Source: Microbacterium flavescens
Lineage (GTDB): Bacteria > Actinomycetota > Actinomycetes > Actinomycetales > Microbacteriaceae
Reading direction: 5' to 3'
Length of the DNA stretch: 64,000 nucleotides
Assembly: GCF_018588945.1 (NCBI RefSeq)
Contig: NZ_JAFIWA010000001.1
Location: forward strand, 124,001-188,000
In this document: positions 17,256 through 25,412 of the stretch, piece by piece
How positions within the stretch are numbered: the stretch's first letter is position 1
Layout: every line of letters starts with the position of its first letter
Made by a program: the position numbers and the translations under genes
Notes under the pieces: generated by a model
What the model saw: only the letters and a program-made list of their open reading frames with translations
Databases searched by the model: none
What the model was told of the DNA's origin: nothing

Positions 17256-17927
17256 CTAGCGGTCGAGGGCGGCGAAGCGCTCGATGTCGGAGTTCGTGCC
17301 CGACACGATGATGAGGTCGTGATTCGTCACGACCGTGTTCGCCTCGGCGTAGCGGAACGGCTTGCCGGGGCTCTTCACGCCGACGACGGTCACGTTGTAC
17401 TTGGTGCGCACGCCCGACTCGTTGAGTCCCACTCCGCGGATGAACTTCGGCGGGTACATCTTCGCGAGCACGAAGTCGTCGTCGAAGCGGATGAAGTCGA
17501 GCATGCGGCCGCTCACGAGGTGGGCGACGCGCTCGCCGGCCTCGCGCTCGGGGTAGATCACGTGGTTGGCGCCGACGCGGGCGAGGATCTTGCCGTGCGA
17601 CTGCGAGACCGCCTTCGCCCAGATCTGCGGGACCTTGAGGTCGACGAGGCTGGCGGTGATGAGGACGGATGCCTCGATCGACGACCCGACCGCGACGACG
17701 GCGACCTGGAAGTCCTGCGCGCCGATCTGCTTGAGCGCGTCGATGTTGCGGGCATCGGCCTGGACCGTGTGCGTCACGCGCTCTGACCACTTCTGGACGA
17801 GCTCGAGGTTCTCGTCGATGGCGAGGACCTCGCGGTCGAGCCGGTCGAGCTCGCCGGCGCAGGCGGCGCCGAACCGTCCGAGTCCGATCACCAGAACCGG
17901 TGCGTCGCTCCTGATGCGCTCAACCAA
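17256..17927 (-). CDS. TrkA/KtrA-type potassium channel regulatory subunit (RCK domains)
   Basis: 223 residues. RCK-N domain with VIGLGRFGAACAGELDRLDREVLAIDEN (GxGxxG at 15-20, acidic end of beta-2), which binds NAD(H)/ATP, then a RCK-C domain (about 140-223). It gates the adjacent KtrB-like channel. The start is TTG 17927: no ATG or GTG precedes the conserved beta-alpha-beta unit, and it overlaps the KtrB gene by 8 bp, indicating coupled translation. Confidence 0.9.
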   Translation of the reverse strand: MVERIRSDAPVLVIGLGRFGAACAGELDRLDREVLAIDENLELVQKWSERVTHTVQADARNIDALKQIGAQDFQVAVVAVGSSIEASVLITASLVDLKVPQIWAKAVSQSHGKILARVGANHVIYPEREAGERVAHLVSGRMLDFIRFDDDFVLAKMYPPKFIRGVGLNESGVRTKYNVTVVGVKSPGKPFRYAEANTVVTNHDLIIVSGTNSDIERFAALDR

Positions 17928-19359
17928 CGATCGGCCTTTCCACCGGCAGCGAGTACAGCTGCGAACGGGATGTCGCGGCCACCGCCGCGGCGAGTGTCAC
18001 TGTACCAATTCGCCCCATGAAGATCGTCAGGGCCATGACGTACACCGCCGGGTCGCTGAGCTCTGCGGTGAGACCGGTCGAGAGGCCCACCGTGGCGAAC
18101 CCGGAGATCACGTCGAACAGGACGTTCGAGACCGGCGCCTGACTGATCTGCGCGATCGTGATGGTCGACAGCGCGACGATGGTGGCGCCCCACGCGACGA
18201 CCGAGAGGCCGACGCGCTGCACGTCGCTCGGGATGCGGCGGCCGAACGCCTCGACGGACTGGCGACCCTTCGCCTCGGACCACACCGCGAGGGCGAGCAC
18301 GGCCAGCGTCGTCACCTTGATGCCGCCGGCGGTCGACGCCGAGCCGCCGCCGACGAACATGAGCATGCAGCCCACGATGACCGACGAGCCGTACAGATCG
18401 CCGATGTCGACGACGGCGAACCCGCCGGAGCGGGTCATCGCCGAGAGGAAGAACGCCTGGAACGTGGTGTCCCACGCGTCCATCGAGCCGAAGGTCTTCG
18501 GGTTGCTGTACTCGAGCGCGAGGAAGGCCCCCGCGCCCGCGAAGAACAGCAGGACCGTCGTGATGATCGTGAGCTTGGTGTGCAGCGGCCAGCGGCGCAC
18601 GTGCCAGTAGTTCTTCCACAGCGCGTAGATGACGGGGAAGCCGATGCTGCCGAGGAAGACGCCCGCCATGAGCACCGTGAGGAGGAAGTAGTCGTCGGCG
18701 AACGGGGCGATGCCGCCGGGGTTCGGCGTGAAGCCGGTGTTGGTGAAGGCCATCGCCGCGTAGAACGGCGCCTCCCACAGGGCCTCCAGGGGGCGGATGC
18801 CCGCGAAGACCAGGGAGGGGTAGAGCGCGATGGCGACGAGGGCTTCGATGAGCAGGGTCGACAGGGCGACGGTGCGCAGCAGCGTGCCGACCTCGCCCAG
18901 TCGCACGGTCTGCCCCTCGTTGACCGGTCCGCCGTGCGAGCGCAGCGGGTTCGAGTCGCTCGCGGCGATGAGCTTGGCGCGCAGGCCGAGCCGCTTCGAG
19001 ATCACGAGGCCGAGGATCGACGCGAGCGTCAGCACGCCCATTCCGCCGATGTTGACGCCGATGAAGATGAAGACCTTGCCCAGCGGCGAGAACGTCGTGG
19101 CGATGTCGACGGTCGTGAGTCCGGTCACGCAGATGGTCGACACGGCTGTGAACAGCGCATCGGCCAGGGGCAGGCGGCGACCGTCGGCGTTGGCCGCGGG
19201 CAGCGACAGCAGGGCGGTGAACAGCAGGATGAGCGAGGCGAACACCAGCACCGCGAAGCGCGCGGGGGAGGACGTCGTGAGATTCCGCAGACGGTCCCAC
19301 GCGGCCTTCAGCGCCGACGTGGCGCGGCGCACGAGCGACCCAGCCGGGTCAGTCGCCAT
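17920..19359 (-). CDS. TrkH/KtrB-type potassium uptake channel
   Basis: 479 residues, with four repeats of a membrane-pore-membrane unit. The first selectivity-filter segment is STICVTGLTT near 73-82. Later pores include AFTNTGFTPNPGG, AMTRSGGFAVVD and SGFATVGLSTG, each keeping the central Gly. Cytoplasmic N-terminus with basic residues. It works with the RCK protein encoded just downstream. ATG 19359 has a GGGGG-type Shine-Dalgarno. Confidence 0.93.
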   Translation of the reverse strand: MATDPAGSLVRRATSALKAAWDRLRNLTTSSPARFAVLVFASLILLFTALLSLPAANADGRRLPLADALFTAVSTICVTGLTTVDIATTFSPLGKVFIFIGVNIGGMGVLTLASILGLVISKRLGLRAKLIAASDSNPLRSHGGPVNEGQTVRLGEVGTLLRTVALSTLLIEALVAIALYPSLVFAGIRPLEALWEAPFYAAMAFTNTGFTPNPGGIAPFADDYFLLTVLMAGVFLGSIGFPVIYALWKNYWHVRRWPLHTKLTIITTVLLFFAGAGAFLALEYSNPKTFGSMDAWDTTFQAFFLSAMTRSGGFAVVDIGDLYGSSVIVGCMLMFVGGGSASTAGGIKVTTLAVLALAVWSEAKGRQSVEAFGRRIPSDVQRVGLSVVAWGATIVALSTITIAQISQAPVSNVLFDVISGFATVGLSTGLTAELSDPAVYVMALTIFMGRIGTVTLAAAVAATSRSQLYSLPVERPIVG

Positions 19360-19412
19360 GTCGCCCCCTTCGCCACGAGACTCCCGTCATGGTACTCCGC
19401 GGGGCTCTTGAC

Positions 19413-19418
19413 TAATCT
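19413..19418 (+). promoter_or_regulatory. -10 box (TAATCT) of the second ArsR gene
   Basis: TAATCT, 6 nt, ATG 19425. Leaderless layout. Confidence 0.5.
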
Positions 19419-19424
19419 GAGCAC

Positions 19425-19826
19425 ATGGCGGACATCTTCGACGTGATCGCGGACGGCACACGTCGCGACATCCTGCGACTCCTGCTCGACCGTGCCGCCG
19501 CGGGGGAGCGGGGCACGAGCGTCTCGCACATCGTGCACGAGCTCGGGGCGAGTCAGCCGACGGTGTCGAAGCACCTCAAGGTGCTTCGCGAGGCGCACCT
19601 GGTCTCGGTGCGCGAGGAGGGGCAGCACCGCTACTACAGCCTGTCGGCCGAGCCGCTCGACGAGGTCGACGACTGGCTCGTGCCGTTCCTGGGCGACGAG
19701 GACGCGCCGCAGTACGCCGGCTCGCTGCCCGACTCCGCAGCTCATGCCGCCGACGTGGTGGGCCGGGCCGCGGCATCCGCCAAGTACGCGATCGAGAATG
19801 CCCTGAAGAAGCTCCCCGGTCGCTGA
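19425..19826 (+). CDS. ArsR-family winged-helix regulator
   Basis: 133 residues. Winged helix: DVIADGTRRDILRLLLDR, recognition helix ASQPTVSKHLKVLREAHLV, wing VREEGQHRYYSLSAEPLDEV. The C-terminal part (DAPQYAGSLPDSAAHAADVVGRAAASAKYAIENALKKL) is an Ala-rich amphipathic helix, probably for dimers or a partner. No metal-binding Cys is visible. Its target is not evident: it stands alone, with the Ktr operon divergent upstream and the ABC operon convergent downstream. Confidence 0.87.
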   Translation: MADIFDVIADGTRRDILRLLLDRAAAGERGTSVSHIVHELGASQPTVSKHLKVLREAHLVSVREEGQHRYYSLSAEPLDEVDDWLVPFLGDEDAPQYAGSLPDSAAHAADVVGRAAASAKYAIENALKKLPGR

Positions 19827-19887
19827 CCCCCTTACCCTCTTCCTCACCCGACCCGCAGGGACGGAACCCCGCCGACGCGAGAGCGGA

Positions 19888-19980
19888 GGCGTGTCAGGCC
19901 GGCGAAGCTGGCATCGGGTCTGGCGGGAGGCGACCGACGAAGGAGGCCGCCGGGGGCATGCTTCGCCGGCCTGACACGCC
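19888..19980. repeat. Perfect 21-bp inverted repeat with 51-nt loop
   Basis: GGCGTGTCAGGCCGGCGAAG plus one base at 19888-19908 pairs perfectly with 19960-19980. It lies between the convergent ArsR and ABC-permease genes, so a bidirectional terminator is possible. The long loop and absence of a T-run also suit a small mobile or REP-type element. It shares GGCGTGTC with the arms of the 62-bp palindrome. Confidence 0.8.
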
Positions 19981-19996
19981 GTAGCGCACCCCAGCC

Positions 19997-20803
19997 TCAG
20001 CGCGCTCCGGCCTTGCGACGGAACAACCAGGCGCCCCAAGCGAACGAGACCACGAGGATCGCGACGCACCAGCCGATGCCCCACCAGGCTTGTCCGTTCA
20101 TCGGGGTGCCCATGAGGAGGCCGCGGATGGTCTCGATGATCGGCGTGACCGGCTGGTTCTCGGCCACCCACTGCAACCACTGCGGCATCGTGTCCACGGG
20201 CACGAACGCGCTCGACAGGTATGGCAGGAACAGGATGATGAAGCCGTAGGCGTTCGCCCCTTCCGGGCTCTTCGATGCGAGGCCGAGGGCGGCGAACAGA
20301 TAGGTGATGGCGAGGATCCACAGCGCGATCATCCCGAGTGCGCCCATCCAGCCCCACGCGCCGGCGGTCGGGCGGAAGCCCACGAGCAGTGCGACGCAGA
20401 CCACGAGGCCCGTGGCCACGAGGTTGCGGAGGAGGCTCGCCACGACGTGTCCGGTGAGCACCGCGCTCGCCCTGACGGGCATCGTCCGGAAGCGGTCGAT
20501 GATGCCCGCCTTCATGTCGCTCGCGACATAGACCGCTGTGCTGGATGCCCCGAACCCGGCGCACAGCAGGATGATCCCAGGCACCACGTAGTCGACGTAG
20601 CCGCCGGTCGGATCGATCGCCCCGCCGAACACGTAGGTGAACAGCAGCATCAGCAGGACCGGGAGCATGATCGCCATCAGCAGCGACTCGCCGTCGCGCA
20701 GCGAGTGCCGGAGACTCCGGCCGACGAACACGCTCTCCGCGACGAGTCCGCCGATGCGGGGGCGCAGCGCGGGCGCCTCGGGGGCGATGGTCAGGGTGGT
20801 CAT
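19997..20803 (-). CDS. ABC-2 type transporter permease (drug-efflux type)
   Basis: 268 residues, with six membrane helices: one near 40-60, then 72-92, 118-140, 148-170, 180-205 and 240-260. The middle has the DrrB-like MPVRASAVLTGHVVASLLRNL segment. It forms the membrane half of an exporter with the ATPase encoded upstream. ATG 20803 overlaps the ATPase stop (ATGA). The substrate is not known; the family covers antibiotics and lipids. Confidence 0.9.
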   Translation of the reverse strand: MTTLTIAPEAPALRPRIGGLVAESVFVGRSLRHSLRDGESLLMAIMLPVLLMLLFTYVFGGAIDPTGGYVDYVVPGIILLCAGFGASSTAVYVASDMKAGIIDRFRTMPVRASAVLTGHVVASLLRNLVATGLVVCVALLVGFRPTAGAWGWMGALGMIALWILAITYLFAALGLASKSPEGANAYGFIILFLPYLSSAFVPVDTMPQWLQWVAENQPVTPIIETIRGLLMGTPMNGQAWWGIGWCVAILVVSFAWGAWLFRRKAGAR

Positions 20804-21714
20804 GCGATCTCCTTTTCGGCAGCCGCCGTGCGGCGGGCTTCGGGCGAGGTGAGGGCGAGGAACACGTCGTCGAGGCTCGGACGCCGCAGGGTGACGACGC
20901 CTTCGGCGCCGGCTTCGTCGAGGACGTCGAGCGCGCGACGCAGGTCGGAGACGCTGCCGTCGGTCGGGACCTCCCGCAGAAGGTCGCCGTGGGCGTCGTG
21001 CAGTTCGACGGTGTCGCCGCCGACGCGCGACTTGAGCTGCGCGGCGGTCCCGGTCGCGACCACGCGGCCCCCGTCGAGGACGGCGATGCGGTCGGCGAGC
21101 TGGTCGGCCTCCTCGAGGTACTGCGTCGTGAGGAAGACCGTCGTCCCTGCGGCGGCGAGCGTTCGGATGACGTCCCACAGCTCGCGCCGGCTGCGCGTGT
21201 CGAGACCTGTGGTGGGCTCGTCGAGGAACAGCACCTCCGGAGTGACGACGAAGCTCAGAGCGAGGTCGAGGCGGCGCCGCATGCCGCCGGAGTAGGCGCC
21301 GACGCGCTTGGATGCGGCATCCGACAGCTCGAAGCGCTCGAGCAGTTCGGCGGCCCGCGCTCGCGCCGCGCGCGGTGACAGACCGGACAGCCGGCCGAGC
21401 ATCGTGACGTTCTCGATGCCGGTCAGCACGTCATCCACGGCGGTGGACTGACCTGTCAGGCTGATGCGCCGCTTGACGCCGTCGGGATCGGCGGCGACGT
21501 CGACGCCGGCCACCGTCACCGTTCCGGCGTCGGGACGAGTGAGCGTCGTCAGGACGTTGATCGTCGTGGTCTTGCCGGCTCCGTTCGGGCCGAGCAGCGC
21601 GAACACCTCCCCGCGATGCACGGCGAGGTCGAGGCCGCCGAGGACGACCTGTGTGCCGAAGGCCTTGCGGAGTCCGCGGACGTCGATGGCCGGTGGAGTG
21701 CTGTCGTGTGCCAT
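20800..21714 (-). CDS. ABC transporter ATP-binding protein, DrrA-like
   Basis: 304 residues. Walker A GPNGAGKTT at 42-50, Q-loop at LTGQSTAVDDVLTG, signature YSGGMRRRLDLAL near 141-153, Walker B VLFLDEPTTGLD, H-loop His replaced by Gln in FLTTQYLEEAD, as is usual for the DrrA subfamily. The C-terminal domain (about 215-300) fits the DrrA-type regulatory extension. It powers the permease encoded downstream. Divergent from a TetR gene; the shared region holds the operator. Confidence 0.93.
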   Translation of the reverse strand: MAHDSTPPAIDVRGLRKAFGTQVVLGGLDLAVHRGEVFALLGPNGAGKTTTINVLTTLTRPDAGTVTVAGVDVAADPDGVKRRISLTGQSTAVDDVLTGIENVTMLGRLSGLSPRAARARAAELLERFELSDAASKRVGAYSGGMRRRLDLALSFVVTPEVLFLDEPTTGLDTRSRRELWDVIRTLAAAGTTVFLTTQYLEEADQLADRIAVLDGGRVVATGTAAQLKSRVGGDTVELHDAHGDLLREVPTDGSVSDLRRALDVLDEAGAEGVVTLRRPSLDDVFLALTSPEARRTAAAEKEIA

Positions 21715-21761
21715 GAGGATCCCTTCACTGTGTATGGGGCAGAGTGTTGTGTATGACCGAA

Positions 21762-21810
21762 ACTGTTTATGACCGTACCAGACTGTTTACCGTATAAACA
21801 GTCCTAGACT
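21762..21810 (+). promoter_or_regulatory. TetR operator and -10 box between the ABC operon and tetR
   Basis: ACTGTTTA at 21782-21789 and TAAACAGT at 21795-21802 form a perfect 8-bp inverted repeat around a 5-nt centre. A lone ACTGTTTA half-site lies at 21762-21769. TAGACT at 21805-21810 is 6 nt before the tetR ATG, so a bound repressor would cover the -35 region of tetR and lie upstream of the ABC operon. Confidence 0.75.
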
Positions 21811-21816
21811 GACGCC

Positions 21817-22746
21817 ATGACGGATGCTGCGGAGATCGAGCTGCCTCGAGGCGTCGCCCTCGCCTGGGGTGTGGCGGCGAACCCGCAGCGCGGGCCGAAG
21901 CGGGAGATGAGCGTCGAGCGCATCGTCGAGGCGGCCATGGAGATCGCCGATGCCGATGGGCTGGCTGCGGTCTCGATGGCGGCGGTGGCCGCTCGCCTGG
22001 GCTACACGCCGATGTCGCTCTACCGGTACGTCACCGCCAAGGACGACCTCCTGCTTCTCATGCAGGAGGAGGCGACCGGCATCCCCAGCGATGCCAGTCG
22101 CTCTGCCGGCACGTGGCGCGATCAGCTGCAGGCGCTCTATCAGGAGCAGGTGCAGCGCTACCTGCAGCACCCGTGGGTGCTCGATGTGCCCATCACCGGC
22201 TCGCCGACCACGCCGAACAGTGCCGCCTGGATGGATGCCGGCCTGCACGCGCTCGCCGAAACCGGCCTCACCTACGAGGAGCGTCTGTCGGTCATGCTGC
22301 TCGTGACCGGCCACGCACGGTGGACCGGGATGGTGCTGGCCGGCTACGCCCGGATGGAGCGCGACCGCGGGGTGCGGGAAGACGACATCACGCGCTTCGA
22401 GGACGCGCTCTACCGCCAGCTCATCACGGCCGACGCCTATCCGGATCTGCGCGCGGCGATCGACGCGGGCGTCTTCCTCGACCAGTCCGACCCCTTCGCC
22501 TTCAACCTCGAACGCAGCCTCGACGGCGTCGCGGCCTACATCTCCGCGGTGGAGCAGGGACGCCACGCGGAGCGCGCTCCGTGGACGGGGATGGACGACG
22601 CAGACATCGCCGACGACAAGAGATTCCGTGAGGCCCGCAAGGCGGTCCACGCGGCGGAGAAGGCGCTGCGCGACGCCCGCAAGGCGGAGCGGCAGGCCGC
22701 CCGCGACGCGCACGAGCGCCGCGCGCGGCTGCGGGGCGGTGCCTGA
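21817..22746 (+). CDS. TetR-family repressor with a coiled-coil tail
   Basis: 309 residues. HTH domain about 30-85: SVERIVEAAMEIADADGL, then VSMAAVAARLGYTPMSLYRYVTAKDDLLLLM. The ligand domain resembles the TetR_C group. The C-terminal 45 residues (DKRFREARKAVHAAEKALRDARKAERQAARDAHERRARL) form a charged helix with heptad-like spacing, an unusual extension. It likely represses itself and the divergent ABC exporter through the palindrome just upstream. Leaderless start. Confidence 0.9.
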   Translation: MTDAAEIELPRGVALAWGVAANPQRGPKREMSVERIVEAAMEIADADGLAAVSMAAVAARLGYTPMSLYRYVTAKDDLLLLMQEEATGIPSDASRSAGTWRDQLQALYQEQVQRYLQHPWVLDVPITGSPTTPNSAAWMDAGLHALAETGLTYEERLSVMLLVTGHARWTGMVLAGYARMERDRGVREDDITRFEDALYRQLITADAYPDLRAAIDAGVFLDQSDPFAFNLERSLDGVAAYISAVEQGRHAERAPWTGMDDADIADDKRFREARKAVHAAEKALRDARKAERQAARDAHERRARLRGGA

Positions 22747-22782
22747 GCCGACGGATCACAGGATCCCCACGAGTCACACAGG

Positions 22783-22812
22783 TTTACACGTGTCCCTCCT
22801 GCCCTCTAGAGT
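22783..22812 (+). promoter_or_regulatory. Promoter of the HTH gene (TTTACA, 18 bp, TAGAGT)
   Basis: TTTACA at 22783-22788 and TAGAGT at 22807-22812 with an 18-bp spacer. The ~44-nt leader ends in a GGGAAAGGG purine tract before ATG 22863. Confidence 0.55.
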
Positions 22813-22862
22813 GTGCTCAGCACTGGGGAACGAGCCCCGATCACTCTGGGGAAAGGGTTGAC

Positions 22863-23054
22863 ATGCCGGAACTGCCCGACGTGCGCTTCCTGACCGTTGC
22901 CGAGGTCGCAGAACTCATGCGCGTCTCGAAGATGACGGTCTATCGCCTCGTCCACTCGGGCGAGCTGCCGGCGGTGCGCTTCGGTCGCAGCTACCGGGTT
23001 CCCGAATCCGCGGTGACCGAAGCTCTGCAACGGCCCATCGCCGACGTCGGCTAG
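22863..23054 (+). CDS. Excisionase-family (MerR-like) small HTH protein
   Basis: 63 residues. FLTVAEVAELMRVSKMTVYRLVHSGELPAVRFGRSYRVPESAV is the classic excisionase/MerR-like winged HTH. It is not a phage gene here: the same small protein precedes bS22 in mycobacteria (Rv0500A with Rv0500B), so this is a conserved chromosomal pair. The function is likely transcriptional regulation; targets are unknown. The bS22 -10 box overlaps its stop codon. Confidence 0.9.
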   Translation: MPELPDVRFLTVAEVAELMRVSKMTVYRLVHSGELPAVRFGRSYRVPESAVTEALQRPIADVG

Positions 23055-23057
23055 ACT
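23052..23057 (+). promoter_or_regulatory. -10 box (TAGACT) for bS22, overlapping the HTH stop
   Basis: TAGACT begins with the TAG stop of the HTH gene. The predicted start near 23064 gives a ~72-nt leader before GTG 23136. Confidence 0.45.
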
Positions 23058-23135
23058 GTCCCGAGGCATTTTTCGCATCTGCCCGTTCCCGGTCGCGCAC
23101 GCGTCGCGCCCAGACCCCGACATTGTGAGGTTTCC

Positions 23136-23234
23136 GTGGGTTCAGTCATCAAGAAGCGCCGCAAGCGCATGGCGAAGAAGAAGCACCGCAAGCTGCTTCG
23201 CAAGACTCGCCACCAGCGCCGCAACAAGAAGTAA
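23136..23234 (+). CDS. 30S ribosomal protein bS22 (AURKAIP1/COX24 domain)
   Basis: 32 residues: MGSVIKKRRKRMAKKKHR, then KLLRKTRHQRRNKK. This is the tiny, highly basic actinobacterial ribosomal protein of the 30S subunit seen in mycobacterial ribosome structures as bS22 (bL37 in some papers). It sits at the decoding-centre side of 16S rRNA. GTG start with GTGAGG 5 nt upstream. A hairpin follows the stop. The gene is easily missed by ORF finders with a length cut-off. Confidence 0.93.
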   Translation: MGSVIKKRRKRMAKKKHRKLLRKTRHQRRNKK

Positions 23235-23249
23235 AGCGGCACCGACACC

Positions 23250-23275
23250 AAGCGCCTGTCTCCGGATGGGCGCTT
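23250..23275 (+). terminator. Hairpin after bS22
   Basis: AAGCGCC at 23250-23256 pairs with GGCGCTT at 23269-23275 around a 12-nt loop. It is followed by CGTGT, with no strong T-run, as is common in actinobacteria. Confidence 0.6.
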
Positions 23276-23314
23276 CGTGTATCCACCCGTCATCCCCGCA
23301 CGCGAGAGGCCGCC

Positions 23315-23608
23315 ATGCAGTCGATCACCGTCCATCAGCTCCGCGAGAACCCCGGCACACCCGTGATCGACGTGCGCGAGACGTGGGAGTTCGAGGGAGG
23401 GCGCGTCCCCGGAGCAGTCAATCTGCCCATGTCGACGCTCGGCGAGCACCTCGACGAGCTGCCCGACGGCGCGTTCGCGGTGATCTGCAAAGTGGGCGGG
23501 CGATCCGGCCGCGTGGTCGAGGCGCTGGCCGCTCGCGGCTACGAGGCGACGAACGTCGAGGGCGGCACCGACGAGTGGATCGCTGCCGGATACCCCGTGG
23601 AGGCGTGA
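23315..23608 (+). CDS. Single-domain rhodanese
   Basis: 97 residues. CDC25-type rhodanese: IDVRETWEFEGGRVPGAVNLP (19-39), then the active-site loop with the catalytic Cys at 58 (CKVGGRSG), then an LAARGYEATNVEGG...W end. It transfers sulfane sulfur to an acceptor in the cytoplasm. The next gene, a glutaredoxin-like protein, starts in its stop (GTGA overlap), suggesting a shared thiol or redox role. Confidence 0.9.
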   Translation: MQSITVHQLRENPGTPVIDVRETWEFEGGRVPGAVNLPMSTLGEHLDELPDGAFAVICKVGGRSGRVVEALAARGYEATNVEGGTDEWIAAGYPVEA

Positions 23609-23880
23609 GCCGGCCGGTGTCCACCACCCTCACGCTGATCAGCAAGCCCGACTGCCACCTGTGCGATGTGGCACGCGAGGTGATCGAGACGGTTCTCGCC
23701 GAGCTGCCCGACGACTCCGTCGAGGTCGAGGAGCTGTCGATCGCCGACGACCCCGCGCTCTACGCGCAGTGGTGGGAGAAGATCCCGGTCGTGCTCGTCG
23801 GCGGAGAGCTGCACGGGCACTGGCGTGTGTCGCCGGATCGGCTACGCGCGGCGCTCGGCGCGGCGCCAGATCCGAGCTGA
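23605..23880 (+). CDS. Glutaredoxin-like (DUF836) protein
   Basis: 91 residues. Thioredoxin-like fold with the CxxC pair CHLC near 17-20 following LTLISKPD, a DDPALYAQWWEKIPVVLVGGEL region with cis-Pro, and a C-terminal basic-hydrophobic helix. It probably reduces or relays disulfides. GTG 23605 overlaps the rhodanese stop. A second in-frame GTG at 23617 is possible. Confidence 0.85.
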   Translation: MSRPVSTTLTLISKPDCHLCDVAREVIETVLAELPDDSVEVEELSIADDPALYAQWWEKIPVVLVGGELHGHWRVSPDRLRAALGAAPDPS

Positions 23881-23901
23881 CGACCCGCCCCGGGCTCTCG
23901 G

Positions 23902-25242
23902 TCAGGGGGCGAGGCGCGTCGGGCCTCTGAACAGGTAAGTGACCTCGCGGATCGAGTCCTGGCCGAGCAGCAGCATCATCACTCGCGCGAGGCCCATGCC
24001 GAAGCCGCCGTGCGGCGGGGCGCCGTACCGGAAGAAGTCGAGGTAGAAGTCGAGGTGCTCGGGCTCGAGCCCCTTCTCCTTCGCCTGTTCGATCAGCACG
24101 TCGACGCGGTGCTCGCGCTGCGCGCCCGTCGTGATCTCCACGCCGTTGAACAGGAGGTCGTAGCTCTTGGTGAGCCCGGTCTCCTCGTCGCGCATGTGGT
24201 AGAAAGCGCGGATCTCGGGGTGGTAGTCGGTGATGAAGACGAACTGGTGGCCGTAGGTCTCCTCGACGTACGCCGAGATCTGACGCTCGCCCTCCGGGTC
24301 GAGGTCGCCGTCGGTGCGGGGCACCTCGTAGCCGCGGCTCTTCACGATCTCGAGCGCCTCGGCGAGCGGGATGCGCGGGAACGGAATGGCCGGCACCTGC
24401 ACCTCGATGCCGAACAGCTCCTCGATCTCGGCGCCGTGCTTCTCCTTGACGGCGGCGAACGCCGTGGCGAGCAGCTCCTCCTGCATCGCGGCGACGTCCT
24501 CGTGGGAGTCGATCCAGCTGATCTCCGCGTCGATCGAGGTGAACTCGGTCGCGTGGCGGCTCGTGAATGAGGGGTCGGCGCGGAACGCTGGGGCGATCTC
24601 GAAGATCTTGCCGAAGCCGGCGACCTGCGCCATCTGCTTGAAGAACTGCGGCGACTGGGCGAGGTAAGCGGTCTTGTCCTCGAAGTAGGGCACCTCGAAC
24701 AGCTCGGCGTTGGACTCGGATGCCGATGCCATGAGCTTGGGGGAGTGCACCTCGATGTAGTCGCGGTCGACCCAGTACGAGCGCATGGCGTGCTCGAGGG
24801 TCGTCTGCACCCGGAAGATGAGGTTGTTGCGACGCTGGCGCAGGTCGAGGAAGCGCCAGTCCATGCGCTTGTCGAGACCGGAGTCGGCTGCAATGGGCGT
24901 CTCGGGAAGGGCCGCGGCGGCGATGTCGAGCGCGCCGATCTTGATCTCGACGCCGCCGAGCTTCACGCGCTCGTCGTGCTTGAGCTGGCCCGTCACGGTC
25001 AGGAAGGTGCCCGTCGAGAGGTTCGAGATGAGGTCGGTGAGAGCCAGGGCCGCGGCATCCTGCTCGGAGCCGTCCTCAGCCGGACGCGTGGCCGGATTCA
25101 CCAGCTGCACCGCGCCCGTCTCATCACGAAGGATGACGAACTGCACCTTCTTCTGATCGCGGACGGTCTCGACCCATCCGGAGACGGAGACGGGGCCGTC
25201 GGCGAGGCCGAGGAGCTGGTTGACGAGGACGCGTTCAGTCAC
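23902..25242 (-). CDS. aspS: Aspartyl-tRNA synthetase, short archaeal-type (probably non-discriminating)
   Basis: 446 residues, against about 590 for the usual bacterial AspRS. The OB-fold anticodon-binding domain (VSVSGWVETVRDQKKVQFVILRD) runs directly into the class II catalytic core, with no bacterial GAD insertion. Motif 2 is seen around FEIAPAFRADPSFTSRHATEF; motif 3 is GFGMGLARVMMLLLG. Members of this type often charge both tRNA-Asp and tRNA-Asn, feeding the GatCAB amidation route. Discrimination cannot be told by eye. GTG 25242 is chosen from the -10 box and the conserved TERVLV start. Confidence 0.9.
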   Translation of the reverse strand: MTERVLVNQLLGLADGPVSVSGWVETVRDQKKVQFVILRDETGAVQLVNPATRPAEDGSEQDAAALALTDLISNLSTGTFLTVTGQLKHDERVKLGGVEIKIGALDIAAAALPETPIAADSGLDKRMDWRFLDLRQRRNNLIFRVQTTLEHAMRSYWVDRDYIEVHSPKLMASASESNAELFEVPYFEDKTAYLAQSPQFFKQMAQVAGFGKIFEIAPAFRADPSFTSRHATEFTSIDAEISWIDSHEDVAAMQEELLATAFAAVKEKHGAEIEELFGIEVQVPAIPFPRIPLAEALEIVKSRGYEVPRTDGDLDPEGERQISAYVEETYGHQFVFITDYHPEIRAFYHMRDEETGLTKSYDLLFNGVEITTGAQREHRVDVLIEQAKEKGLEPEHLDFYLDFFRYGAPPHGGFGMGLARVMMLLLGQDSIREVTYLFRGPTRLAP

Positions 25243-25250
25243 GAGGCACA

Positions 25251-25256
25251 AGTCTA
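25251..25256 (-). promoter_or_regulatory. -10 box of aspS (TAGACT)
   Basis: Minus-strand TAGACT, 8 nt, GTG 25242. Nearly leaderless. Confidence 0.45.
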
Positions 25257-25412
25257 CGTGCGGGTGGGTTCAACGCCTGCCAGAGCCGGCGGGGGCGACC
25301 CGGGCAGGGATCCGGGGGTCTGCACCCAGGAAACACCCCGCGTCGGCCGTCTAGCGTCGTTGAGGCGGCCCGGCCGGGCCGCGGCATCCGATCACCGAAG
25401 GCGAAGCCCCCG

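Noticed and set aside
22863..23054. Phage excisionase and hence prophage remains
   Set aside because: No integrase, att site or phage gene nearby, and the small HTH gene beside bS22 is a conserved actinobacterial pair.
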